DNA from: Capitulum mitella
Taxonomy: Eukaryota > Arthropoda > Thecostraca > Pollicipedomorpha > Pollicipedidae
DNA: 64,000 nucleotides
Direction of reading: 5' to 3'
Assembly (NCBI GenBank): GCA_030062745.1
Contig: CP099849.1
Coordinates: 8,395,767-8,459,766 of the forward strand
Part shown: in pieces, positions 56,301 through 64,000 of the stretch
Layout: each line of letters starts with the position of its first letter
Numbering within the stretch: position 1 is the first letter of the stretch
The notes under the pieces: model-generated
Databases searched by the model: none
The model's input: the letters and a program-made list of their open reading frames with translations, nothing else
Told to the model about the DNA's origin: nothing
Made by a program: the position numbers and the translations under genes

Positions 56301-56986
56301 GTCTCGCGGCTGCTCAGCTGGCAGGCGACGCGCCGGTACTCGGGCGGCGCGGCGCGGCCGCCGGCCGGCTGCCAGCGCGGCGCGATGCGGCCCTCGAGGT
56401 CGCTCTCGTAGTCCGACTCGCGCATCTCGCCGGCCACGAACTTGGAGGGCCGGCAGGGCGGCGACGGCTGGGCGGCCGCCCGGCCGCGACCGGGGCCCGG
56501 GGACGGCGGCGCCTCGCCGGCCGTCCAGCTCCTGGTGGTCGTCTGCTGGCTGTGCATGCTGATGTGGAACTGCCGCAGCTGTGTCACCGTCGAGCCGGCG
56601 GAACCCGGGCCGGGCGGCGGGGGGCTCGTGTCGCGGAGCAGCACACTTCTGAAGCCGTTCTCGCTGGTTTCTCCTGTCTTCCGCGCGGTATGGTCAAATG
56701 GCGGCTGACTCGGCGCATCCGCTATCTTGACAGCCTTTTCAGTGGTGTATTCTTGTCTTCGGAACTGTCTTTGATACGTCTCCTTCGACACCGTGCTTTC
56801 CTTGATGAAGCGCGACGGCGGGGAAGCCTGTCTTTCTTTTCGTTTTTGCAGTTTTTTAGTCATCACCTGCAGACCCTCGTCTGCCCGCCTGCCGCCGCTC
56901 CTGATCAGCTGTTCCTCTCGGCCGCTCGTCGTGCGTGTATGTCTGGCTGTCTGCAGGAGCTGGCGCTGGCTGTCGACGTCCGTCGT

Positions 56987-57018
<32 letters not shown>

Positions 57019-60000
57019 GGCCCGGCAGGGGGCCCTCCGCCGCCGCCGCCGGACCGCTCAGCTGATCACTGGCCCGCGACAGCGACCACACAGCGCTCTC
57101 TAGAACTTTCTCATGAGTCTGGCTGCCCGGCTCTTCATCCTCCTAAAACAAACCGGCAACGCTTTCCGGTCAACTGCGCAGCAAGGCTACCTTAAGCTGA
57201 GCAATAATAGTCAGATCAGGTTGTTAGCAAAATAGCCACTTCCATCACTTGCACAGATGGATCATGACTGTGTATGCCACTTATGTGAGCGATCCATAAC
57301 TCGCTCAATCAGTCCATAATAATATTCTAAAGAAACACATCAATGAATGCGGTAGCAACGCTTGGAAAACGCAATCAAATTGTAGATCTGGGCTACACGT
57401 AAATGTATTTCAAACAAGCAGCCATGCCTGCTGGCATCCCAGCACAATTAGCATGCATCGGAATAAAACTGTCAGCGAAACTACCTGCATGAAACTACCT
57501 GCATGGACGGCGGAGACCCCGTCCAATGACGTTCCAGCAAACAAGGGACCAGAGGGACTTAATGACGGCTTAGGGAATGAGCGTCTTTCAGTATGAATCT
57601 GATTAAAACAGAGGCTGTTGGAAACGCTGTAGATGTTCACTCTATGCATGAAAAAACGTCTTTGCATTAAAATGATTCAATCCCTGAAAGCTATTAGTGC
57701 GCTGCCCCGCAGAAACTATGTGGAAAACAATATCTCTGGGAATAAAAACTAGAAAATGTTTCCCGCTGCAGGTACCAAACAACCCTTGCTGTGATGCAGG
57801 GCTCCTGACATCAACGGAAACTATTTAACATTTTCGGAAACGACTCCAAAAACGAGAGTCTTATCGCAGAGTCCCATCTGGCGTTTATGTTTAGAACAGA
57901 AATGGCCAGGTTGAAGCACGTTACCTTAGACATCGATTTTTTTTTATAAAGACTGTTTCAACCGAGTTTCCCTGCTCGGTAGCTCAGCTGGCTAGAACGC
58001 TGGTCTCCCCGTTCTTAAGAGACGCGTTCGAGTCGCCCGGCGCTCCAATCTCGACATAGGACCCGCGTGACTAATATCCGGTCATGCCGACTATCACACA
58101 GTCGTGCTGCACGGACCGAATAAAAAAATCACACTACATGGTCCAAAATTTGAAACGCTGACAAACCAGATGGCTGAACATGCCGCCCTGCAATAAATAC
58201 GTCAAAGAAGGAGAGATCACCTGAAGTGCATCAGGAACAGACCCACAGAAATCATCACATGAGGGATAAACCAGCCAGTGGCGGTGGCATGCACTGCATC
58301 AAACGCTCAGAATTGGTTAAAAAGACAAAGGAAGTCAGAGAGTAAGTCACTCCAACCCACACACGCGTTCGCCGGTGTTAGGCTGTGTGAGCAGAAACCC
58401 CTTGGGCGCTGGTGGTGACCCCGGCAGAGGCTGGCGGCCGTGCGGCGTGAGCGGCGCAGGCGAGCGGCGCGCCGGTCTGCGGCGGTGCCGGACGACGCGA
58501 GGCCAGGCGGCGGCGGCGGCGGCGGCGGGGACGACAAGCCACGGGCGGCGGCCACGGAACAGACAGGACAGATAGCTACCTAGCGCACAGAGAGAGGAGG
58601 CCAACCTGTCGGCGCGCCGGCGCCGCGTCCGCGGCCTGCTCGGGCGCGCTGCACACGGACAGGGACGACTCGGAGCGGGGCTCGTCGCCGTCGGCCGGCG
58701 GCCGCTGCGACTGGAAGGACAGGTCGGCCGTCTCCGAGTACAGCGCCGCCCGCTGCCGGCGGATCGTGTTCTCCGCGTCGGCCGTGTAGCCGGAGTCGGC
58801 CGGCTCCGGCGGCGGCGGCGGCGGCGGCGCGGCCGGCGGCGCCACGCCGCGGAACTGCGGCTGCCGCTCGCCGCCGCCGGCCGGCCGCCACCGCGGCGCG
58901 AGGCGGCTCTCGTAGTCGGACTCGCAGTCGGACTCGCGCGTCTCGCCCTTCTGGAACTTGGCGGGCGCGCGCGGCGGCGGGCCCTGCGCCGCGGCCGGCG
59001 GCGCGGCGCGCAGCTCCAGCGGGCTCTTGGCTCGGATCGGCCGCTGCTGCGCCGGCGACTGGTGCGGCAGCACGCTGACGGCGCCCGCCGGCGGCCGCAC
59101 CGTGCGCACCACCGTCTCCCGGCTGGTCACCTCCTGCCGGCTGCTCAGCCGGGTGGTGGTCGTGCGTCCGGCCGGCTGCGGGGCGAGCGGACCGCCGCCC
59201 GGCGACGGCGATGGCCGCTGCACCGGTCGGAACGTGCCCTCCACCGGCCCCGGCGGCGTCCACTTGACCGGTCCGGTCAGCGGCGGCGGCGCCGGCCCGC
59301 CAGCGGCCGGTTCTGGCCGGCCCGACCTCAGCGTGTGCGTCGTCTGGCCGCTGCTGAACTGCTCTGACACGGTCTTCTGCTGCGCCGGCAGCGGCTTCGC
59401 CTTCTGCTGGATGTAGGGCTCCGGACGGCGGGCAGCCAGCGCGGCCAGCTCCGGCTCGGACGCGTAGCCGGCGAAGTCAGACGTGTACCCGCCGGCCTCG
59501 TACGACTTGTCATCGACGTTGCTACCGAGGCTCATGGCGGACATGGGCCGGTCGGAGTCCTGCTGACTCCAGATGACTGCCGACGGTCGGCCGCCGTCCG
59601 CCGCCGGCGGCGGCGGCCAGATCTTCGCCAGCTTCTCCGACTTTCTTCGTCGACCACATCTTCTGTGTGCTGACGGTCTCGGCGGACGTCCGGCTCCCGC
59701 CGCCGGGCCTCGGCTGCCACGCCGGCACCGCGACGGGCCGCGGCGACGTCGGCGGCGGCGCTGCCGTCGTCTCCGTCGTCTCGCGCCTCACGGACGTGGC
59801 CGACTGGCTCTGGAAGGCCGACTGCGAGCCGGGGACCGCGGGTGCGGCCGGCCGCGCGGACGCCACCGGCCGGCCGGCGCCGTCCACCACCTGCCTGGTC
59901 TGCACGCGCGAGTCGTAGGAGCTCTCCATGCGCGTCTCGACGCGCGTATAGCTGGAGCGCTGCTGGCTGGAGGTGCGCAGAGCGGGCTGCGGCACCACGG

Positions 60001-63000
60001 CCCGCTCCAACTCAACCGGCGCGGACGGGGAAGGCCCCAGCTGCGGCGGAGGCCCGCTGCGCTGCCAGGAGGAGAAGCTGGACGAGCTGCTGGAGGCGAG
60101 CGAGCTGCTCTGGTGGCCGGGTCGGCCTGGCGGCGCCGCGACCGGCCCCTCGGGCACCAACTCCGGCTCCGGCGCCGGGCCGGCAGCGGCTGGCGGCGGC
60201 GCCCGGGCCGTCCTCTGCTGCGAGCTCCGCTCCAGCCGGCTCGAGCTCTCCACTGTGTGACGCGTCGTCTTCTGGGCCGCCGGCTCGTCGTCGGCGAGGC
60301 GGCGGCGGTGGCCAATGCTGAATCACCTGTTTAACGGGCCGCTGCGGTGGTATCGTCTCCGGCGGCGGCGCGGCGGCCTCGCGCTGCGGCGCTTCGGCCA
60401 GCACCCGCTCCTTCTTCAGCGGCACCCACGGCGTCTGGACGGGCGTCTTCTTGGTGAAAATGGGCCGCTCGGGTGTCGCGGGCGGCTCGGCCGGCCGCGA
60501 CGCCGGCACGTCGAGTCGCGGCCGCGGCGGCAGCTCCACCTGCGGCGGCGTGTCGAACTGCGACGGCGGCGTCGGCGGCTTGGCCGAATCCCCCGCGGGC
60601 CGCGCCGGCGCGTCCGGCAGGTCCACCTGGATCTGGCGCCGATCGATGTACTCGTAGCCGTCCGCCTGCCAGCGCGTCGGGATGCGCTCGTCGTAGTCGC
60701 TCTCGTACTCGGACTGGCTGAAGCAGCCCGGCACGAAGCGCGTCGGCGTCGGCGGCGGCCGCAAGGCGCGCGCCGACGCCGGCCGCGGCCGCTCCGGCAC
60801 GTACGGGAACGGCTCCAGCTCCGGGAACGGCTCGAACGGCGCCGCCGCCGCCGACTGCGGCCGGGCCGTCGGCGGCGGCGGCCTCTCCACCTCCGGAGTG
60901 CGGATCGGCAGGATGCAGACGCCGCCGCGGTGCTCGGCTGAGGAGCCGTTCGTCTCCACCTCGTCCAGCTGGGTCTCGATGATCCGCTTGATGTCGGACA
61001 CTCGCTTGCCCGGCTGCTTCGGCCGCTGGTCGTCCGGGCTGGCCGGCCGCTCCTCCTGCCGGACGGCCGTGACGCTGGTGCTGCTGGTGACGGTGGTGTC
61101 CTGGCGCTCGCTCGTGCTCGTCTCCGTGCGCGAGAACGACTCGGGCACCTGCGGCGCCGGCTCCGGGGCGTAGCTCTGGTGTTCAGGTGGACACGTGTGC
61201 GACACGTAGGTCATCGCGGGCGTCGGCGCCACCGCGGTAATGACAGGCTTCGAGACGGCCTCCTGCACGGGCTGAGGAGCCGGCTGCGGGGGAATCGAGC
61301 TCTGGTCCACCACGCTCTGTTTATACACAGAGGAGTACACAGCCTGGTGGCTGGCTTCTACTGGCCCTTGTGGCTTCTGAGGAACTGGTTGAATTACCGG
61401 TTTTGGCGGAGGCTTAGGAGGTTCCTTCTTTGTTGTTTGCTTCATAGAGGACTCGGTGTGCTGAACCTCTTTATAGTCTTTTGTAATGGTGAAAGACGTA
61501 TGCTGAGAGGGAACCTTTTGTTGCGGCGCCTCCGTTGGAGCCCGAACGTCCGTGGTCCGCCGGACGTCTTCCGTCTTTTTCTCCTCCATGCTCACGACGC
61601 TGCGTGCCGGCTGCGCGGGGCCAGTCGACGCAGGCGGCGGCGACATCGGCGGCACCTTCGGCTCCCTGTTGACGGTCGTCTTCGTGACGCTCTCCCGCAC
61701 CTCCTCCGAGGCGTACTTCCTCTCGCGGGCGTCGCGCCGTCCGTCAGCGTCCGTCGCCGCGGGCCGGCGCCGGCTGCGGGATCGCCGCCACCCGAGCCAG
61801 CTGCGTCAGGCTCTCCTGCCGGCTGCGGCCGCTCTGGGAGAGGACCGGCGCCGTGTCCGGGATCGCCTGCCGCGTGACCGGCGGCTCTGGCCGGCCGGCG
61901 TCGCTCAGGTCCACCCGGCCCGGCACGGCCACCATCCGCTGCTCCTTGTTCACCTGCACGGCGTCGACCGAGCGCGTCTGCCGCTTCGACGCCGGCGACG
62001 GCGACTTGACCCGGCGCGGCTCCGGCGCCGGCGCCGCCTCCGCCGGCCGCGCCGTCGCCTTCGACGACCGCTCCGTCGTCTCTGACGACGTCACCAGCGA
62101 GTGCTCGATCTTGGAGATGGCCCGCTTGACCCCACCGGGAGCGGGTTCGGCCGGGGGAGAGGGCGGCGGAGAGGGCGGGTGAGGCGGAGGGACGCGATTC
62201 GTCTCCGCTGGCCGAGCCGGCCGTTCAGGCTCCGTCCCGAGAGCGGAGGCTCGCTCTAGCGTTGATTTATACTAGGGAAATACAAAGTGGCCACAGTTAG
62301 AAGCCTTCAGCGAAAGAAGCAGACAGCGCTACGTTGTGAGAAAGTGCGCGGTGTTTACGTGGTCTCCAAGGAAACCGTCCTCTGAAAAAAACGGATACGA
62401 GTTGACGAACAGTGATACATGTACAGTTTGGGAAGACAAGCGTGTAACGATAATGTTCGCCGTCACCGACAGTGATGAAGCGTGGGTGCTCGTCATGAGG
62501 CGGCAGCAATGTGGTCCAGGTATAATGCACCGCAAACAGCGACAAAACATGTGCACTGTACAGCCCATGCTGGAAAGGGGCACAAGCGTATCTAAATCCC
62601 TCGCCATCACCAAAAAGAAGGGAAAGAAGCCGCTTGCACCATGGTAAATAATTACATGTGTGGCAAAAATAGCCATCACAGACGTGGACAAGAAAACATG
62701 TCAGACATTTGTGAGAGACACACACTAAGATGTAGCCCCAACCAGCTGTATTTCGGTCCAGTAAGGTGCTTGATTGCTCGTTGTCTTTTGGCAAAAGCCA
62801 GCGCTAAACAAAGGCAAAACATTTTTTTTCATCTGCTAAGCGCACATTAGTAAGTCAAAGGATATGACGGACGGTTCTAATTCCAACACTAAACCACCAA
62901 AGAACCACCCCGACCGGAGTCACCGGGCCGTTGAGCAGTTTTCCTCTTGGAAACCCCTCCCAGAACTGGACTACAGAGAACCGCCGGCGCTGTGTGTTAC

Positions 63001-64000
63001 TGGACTGCAGAGTTCCCCATATTAAGCAACGAATCATTCTGTACTCAGCCTGTCTCACTTGTCCAGCCACCTGGAAACCTGCGACGTTATGCTACACTGG
63101 CTCGTTTTCTTTAATTTCACTGAACCTGACAAACCGATCGCTGCATAAAAAAACGCCTAGGCTTGAATTCCAAGCAAACCATTCCATCCCAGACCCACAG
63201 ATGGATGGCTCATGATGACACACCCATCCCAGGATAGCTCGTCAGATGGGTTCCCGTCTCCAGGTAACGCACGTAATCTTCCTGCTCCGTAGGTGCGGCA
63301 TTACCCACTGTGAAGAGCTACGTCTATTCACTGCACGTGAACATCTGAACCGGTACGCCATCCGGTGAGGGGGCGGGGGCCGGGGCGGAGGGCTGCCGCC
63401 CGGGGCAGCGTGCCTACCTGTTGTTCGGACATCTGCTGCGAGGTGAGCCGGGTCTCGACCAGCGCCGGCACCTGGTCGGAGACCATCAGGTCGGCGGCCG
63501 AGGTGGCCTCTCCGGCCGCGTTGGAGGCGTGGATGCTGTACCGGCCGGCGTCCTCCGCCACCACTGTCAACACACAGACATAGAGGGTCAGGGCACGGCC
63601 GCTCGGCCTCGGGCAAACGTCAGTGTGTACGGATTTGTTAATTACAATTGTGCCAAGAAGCACCATTTCAAAGACGTGAGATGATTTTGGTTTCTGACGA
63701 CACCGACTTAATAACATCTATACATTATTAAAGATATCAGCATGATCAAGGATCTAGACATCAATAAAAAAACCTGACATCACGAGACGATTTTCTGCAT
63801 GCCATTTCAAATTCGGCCTAAAAATGTGCCAGAAATAGGTCGAAGCAGAATGTTGTGCCCTAGGTATGACATAAAACCTGGCCAACGTTTGCCGAAAATA
63901 AATAATGCTTGATAAAAAATGGCATCTGTTCTTTCCCTCTCAAAGACTCCATACCAAAGGTTCTGAAATCAAACAAGGATATAATGGCAAACGTAAGAAA
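50327..64000 (-). CDS. zormin: zormin-like Ig and disordered Z-disc/M-line protein (5' end missing)
   Basis: Exons in order: 63563-63418, 62271-58606, 57142-56087, 55277-55115, 54636-54373, 51813-51412, 51068-50844, 50415-50338. The protein has an Ig C-terminal half, about 1570 residues of Pro/Thr/Arg/Ser-rich disordered sequence with three RESDYESD-type motifs, a Gly-rich stretch, the block DPDTGLIYFKYDFGYEFG, then a complete Ig (KPLSDVVVARGDAIELKC ... VLWYKDG ... EDAGLYRCVASNALG). Phases agree except between 51412-51813 and 50844-51068. Zormin is a Z-disc/M-line protein encoded next to sallimus in flies (memory, unchecked); the assignment rests on that order, composition and the FKYDFGYEFG block. 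It could equally be the 5' part of one sallimus transcription unit, since the last exon's phase fits kettin's microexon. Several single-base frame breaks look like sequence errors. Confidence 0.6.
50338..50415 (-). CDS. zormin: zormin-like exon: last strands of the C-terminal Ig
   Basis: Encodes EDAGLYRCVASNALG and EAVVTVS. It is 78 nt, phase 1 on both sides, with acceptor CAG at 50416-50418 and donor GTGAGG. If the donor is not used, the frame runs three codons on to TGA at 50327-50329, giving a natural C-terminus just after the Ig domain. Both outcomes are possible. Confidence 0.8.
50844..51068 (-). CDS. zormin: zormin-like exon: N-terminal two-thirds of the C-terminal Ig
   Basis: Encodes GSPVLLKPLSDVVVARGD, IELKCLVDAAPEP, VLWYKDGRPVSG and ICRLTVAEAYA. 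It is 225 nt, phase 1 on both sides (donor GTCAGT). It has the B-strand Cys and core Trp, and the next exon supplies the F-strand Cys, so the Ig is canonical. Confidence 0.88.
51412..51813 (-). CDS. zormin: zormin-like exon: FKYDFGYEFG block, apparent frameshift
   Basis: Begins GTKAIDPDTGLIYFKYDFG and continues YEFGIIVPGEGK, Ala/Pro/Gly-rich sequence, then QELDGTQLDQLVSAGRLRPE and TPPNVLVSYPATDAEPSDGE. The second part is in another frame. Adding one G to the G9 run (C9 at 51656-51664 on the plus strand) joins them; unshifted, the frame hits TGA at about 51560. With that correction the exon ends in phase 2, but the next exon needs phase 1, so a second fault or an unseen small exon is implied. 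Confidence 0.7.
51814..54372. other. zormin-like intron with a decayed MITE
   Basis: Non-coding. It contains the diverged MITE copy at 52640-53509. The rest is unremarkable. Confidence 0.6.
52640..53509. mobile_element. diverged second copy of the 40205 MITE family
   Basis: Same orientation as the 40205-41443 element. Shared blocks include GATCTCGAGAA, ATTTCATCGCAACAAACGA, CATTTTTATRAAAA, a TTGACC..TGACCTTGACCTG stretch and CACCAAGTTTCGTGAAGCTG. The right end reaches TTAA at 53510-53513 after TAATGGGG; the left end is eroded. It inserted within a zormin-like intron. Confidence 0.75.
54373..54636 (-). CDS. zormin: zormin-like exon: ALSEQFDEMNQTF helix and Gly-rich region
   Basis: Encodes ALSEQFDEMNQTFRSKAQRL, a probable amphipathic helix, then ten consecutive Gly, a Gly/Pro-rich stretch and YKNEDRVRDC. 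It is 264 nt, phase 1 on both sides (donor GTACGT). The acceptor at 54637-54639 is the last of four 33-bp repeats. Confidence 0.82.
54637..54740. repeat. 33-bp tandem repeat of the splice acceptor and exon start
   Basis: CAGAGGC/TCAGAGGYCTTGTCTGA recurs with its CAG at 54637, 54670, 54703 and 54736 (minus-strand sense), exactly 33 bp apart. Each copy carries an AG followed by the first codons of the 54373-54636 exon. The frame stays open through all four (SEALSDLLLCP-like peptides), so use of an upstream AG would add 11, 22 or 33 residues. Confidence 0.9.
55115..55277 (-). CDS. zormin: zormin-like exon: linker SQHLSQQHDTRMEML
   Basis: Encodes IASPSPPPPSRGSQHLSQQ, then MEMLNSEKHIESKQQLPMKT and TNQTNST. 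It is 163 nt, phase 0 in and phase 1 out, with strong GTAAGT donor and TTTCAG acceptor. No known domain; the joins on both sides read through in frame. Confidence 0.85.
55278..56086. other. zormin-like intron
   Basis: Holds the 273-bp hAT-like MITE (55416-55688). Otherwise it has no feature beyond G runs near 55440. Confidence 0.6.
55416..55688. mobile_element. hAT-like MITE, 273 bp, with 8-bp target duplication
   Basis: Identical 8-bp flanks ATCATGAC at 55408-55415 and 55689-55696. Imperfect inverted ends: CAGCCACGTTGCCAG on the left, CAGGGACGTAGCCAAG (minus strand) on the right, each followed by a G run. Eight-base duplication and CAGGGACGTAGCCA-type ends fit the hAT superfamily. No coding sequence. 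Confidence 0.8.
56087..57142 (-). CDS. zormin: zormin-like exon: 352-residue disordered region
   Basis: Phase 0 on both sides, one uninterrupted frame. It starts EDEEPGSQTHEKVLESAVWS and continues PPPPPPTTTTTTT, MTKKLQKRKERQASPPSRF, SKETYQRQFRRQEYTTEKAV, the motif RESDYESDLEGRIAPRW (about 56362-56444), PQRPRSRSPTPPSRFE and RLSRTTTERRETTRAVK. Basic and Ser/Thr/Pro-rich, probably unstructured with phosphorylation sites. The acceptor is TTTTAG (57143-57145) and the donor GTGGGC. A 361-residue open frame on the plus strand here is a GC-driven mirror. Confidence 0.87.
57143..58605. other. zormin-like intron with a SINE
   Basis: Contains the tRNA-derived SINE at 57973-58135. The GGC-rich stretch at 58430-58560 is non-coding in every frame that would join the exons. 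Confidence 0.6.
57973..58135 (+). mobile_element. tRNA-derived SINE
   Basis: TAGCTCAGCTGG at about 57980 is a perfect Pol III A box, and GTTCGAGTC about 50 bp on (58027-58035) a near-consensus B box. The body CCGGTCATGCCGACTATCAC follows, and the element ends AATAAAAAAATC. Acceptor and T stems do not pair as in a functional tRNA, so this is a SINE head rather than a tRNA gene. Confidence 0.65.
58606..62271 (-). CDS. zormin: zormin-like giant exon: 1221-residue disordered region, three frame breaks
   Basis: Runs from acceptor TAG (62272-62274) to a donor CAG|GTTGGC just below 58606; phase 0 on both sides. It starts YKSTLERASALGTEPERPAR. It is read in three successive frames, each change equal to one extra base: near 61750-61790, near 60294-60320, and at TTT 59642-59644. 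Removing three bases leaves 3663 nt, so the end phase is right. Notable segments: RAISKIEHSLVTSSE, KRVSDIKRIIETQLDEVE (possible helix), SQSEYESDYDERIPTRW (about 60658-60740), GGYTSDFAGYASEPELAALA, and RESDCESDYESRLAPRWRP (about 58877-58960). Very rich in Pro, Ala, Arg, Ser and Thr. The frame breaks look like assembly errors in GC-rich DNA, though real lesions cannot be excluded. Confidence 0.75.
62272..63417. other. zormin-like intron, nothing recognised
   Basis: Mixed sequence, no repeat or coding signal that I recognise. Small open frames on both strands lack domains. Confidence 0.5.
63418..63563 (-). CDS. zormin: zormin-like exon: C-terminal half of an N-terminal Ig
   Basis: Encodes VAEDAGRYSIHASNAAGEAT, ADLMVSDQVPALVETRLTSQ and QMSEQQ. 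It is 146 nt, phase 1 in and phase 0 out (donor GTAGGC). The F-strand Cys is Ile (YSI). The first half of this Ig must lie beyond 64000, since 63564-64000 holds no matching exon. Confidence 0.85.
63564..64000. other. zormin-like intron, incomplete
   Basis: AT-rich and non-coding up to the window edge. Nothing recognised. Confidence 0.5.

Noticed and set aside
56018..57103. 361-residue open frame on the plus strand
   Set aside because: Exact antisense of the zormin-like exon 56087-57142; Arg/Gly/Ala-rich mirror translation in GC-rich DNA, whereas the minus strand has proper splice sites and a protein-like sequence.
57973..58050. Functional tRNA gene
   Set aside because: A box is perfect, but acceptor and T stems do not pair and an unrelated A-tailed body follows; better as a SINE.
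58958..61877. Several long plus-strand open frames (58958-59416, 59573-60334, 60315-60941, 61179-61877)
   Set aside because: All mirror the 3.67-kb minus-strand exon; composition is that of the complementary strand of a Pro/Ala/Arg-rich coding region.

Overview
This is animal nuclear DNA, most likely from an arthropod and perhaps a crustacean. It has spliced genes with GT..AG introns, GC-rich exons in AT-richer introns and spacers, several transposon families, and no bacterial gene organisation. Everything recognisable as protein-coding lies on the minus strand, so transcripts run from high to low coordinates.

Layout in transcription order. (1) From beyond 64000 down to about 50327 lies a gene with one half-Ig exon, a 3.67-kb exon and a 1.06-kb exon of Pro/Arg/Thr/Ser-rich disordered protein, three shorter exons, and a complete Ig domain at the low end. 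Its motif DPDTGLIYFKYDFGYEFG, its composition and its position directly upstream of kettin fit zormin, the Z-disc/M-line protein next to sallimus in flies. The 5' end is outside the window. (2) Between 31130 and 50326 is a gene-poor spacer with two TTAA-flanked MITE-like elements, a probable retroelement remnant, satellites and hairpins. (3) From 30929 to the left edge lies the 5' half of sallimus/kettin (sls). It has a Q-rich first exon behind a GC-rich promoter-like region, a 37-nt microexon in a long first intron, and then 24 exons encoding 11 Ig domains in the kettin pattern (Ig domains alternating with linkers of about 35 residues). All 25 joins are phase-consistent and give about 1634 codons. 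The gene continues past position 1.

Both genes encode sarcomere scaffold proteins. Kettin's Ig-linker array binds actin and alpha-actinin at the Z-disc; zormin sits at Z-discs and M-lines. The last zormin-like exon ends in phase 1 and the kettin microexon begins in phase 1, so a read-through transcript that skips kettin exon 1 would stay in frame.

Sequence quality is imperfect. The 3.67-kb exon needs three single-base frame corrections with net zero effect. A second exon appears to lack one G in a G9 run. The tract at 23441-23620 looks like poor consensus. I found no novel enzymatic or defence system. The unusual items are structural: a quadruplicated splice-acceptor repeat, a 168-bp nested foldback, an E-box-bearing minisatellite, and a repeated RESDYESD motif.
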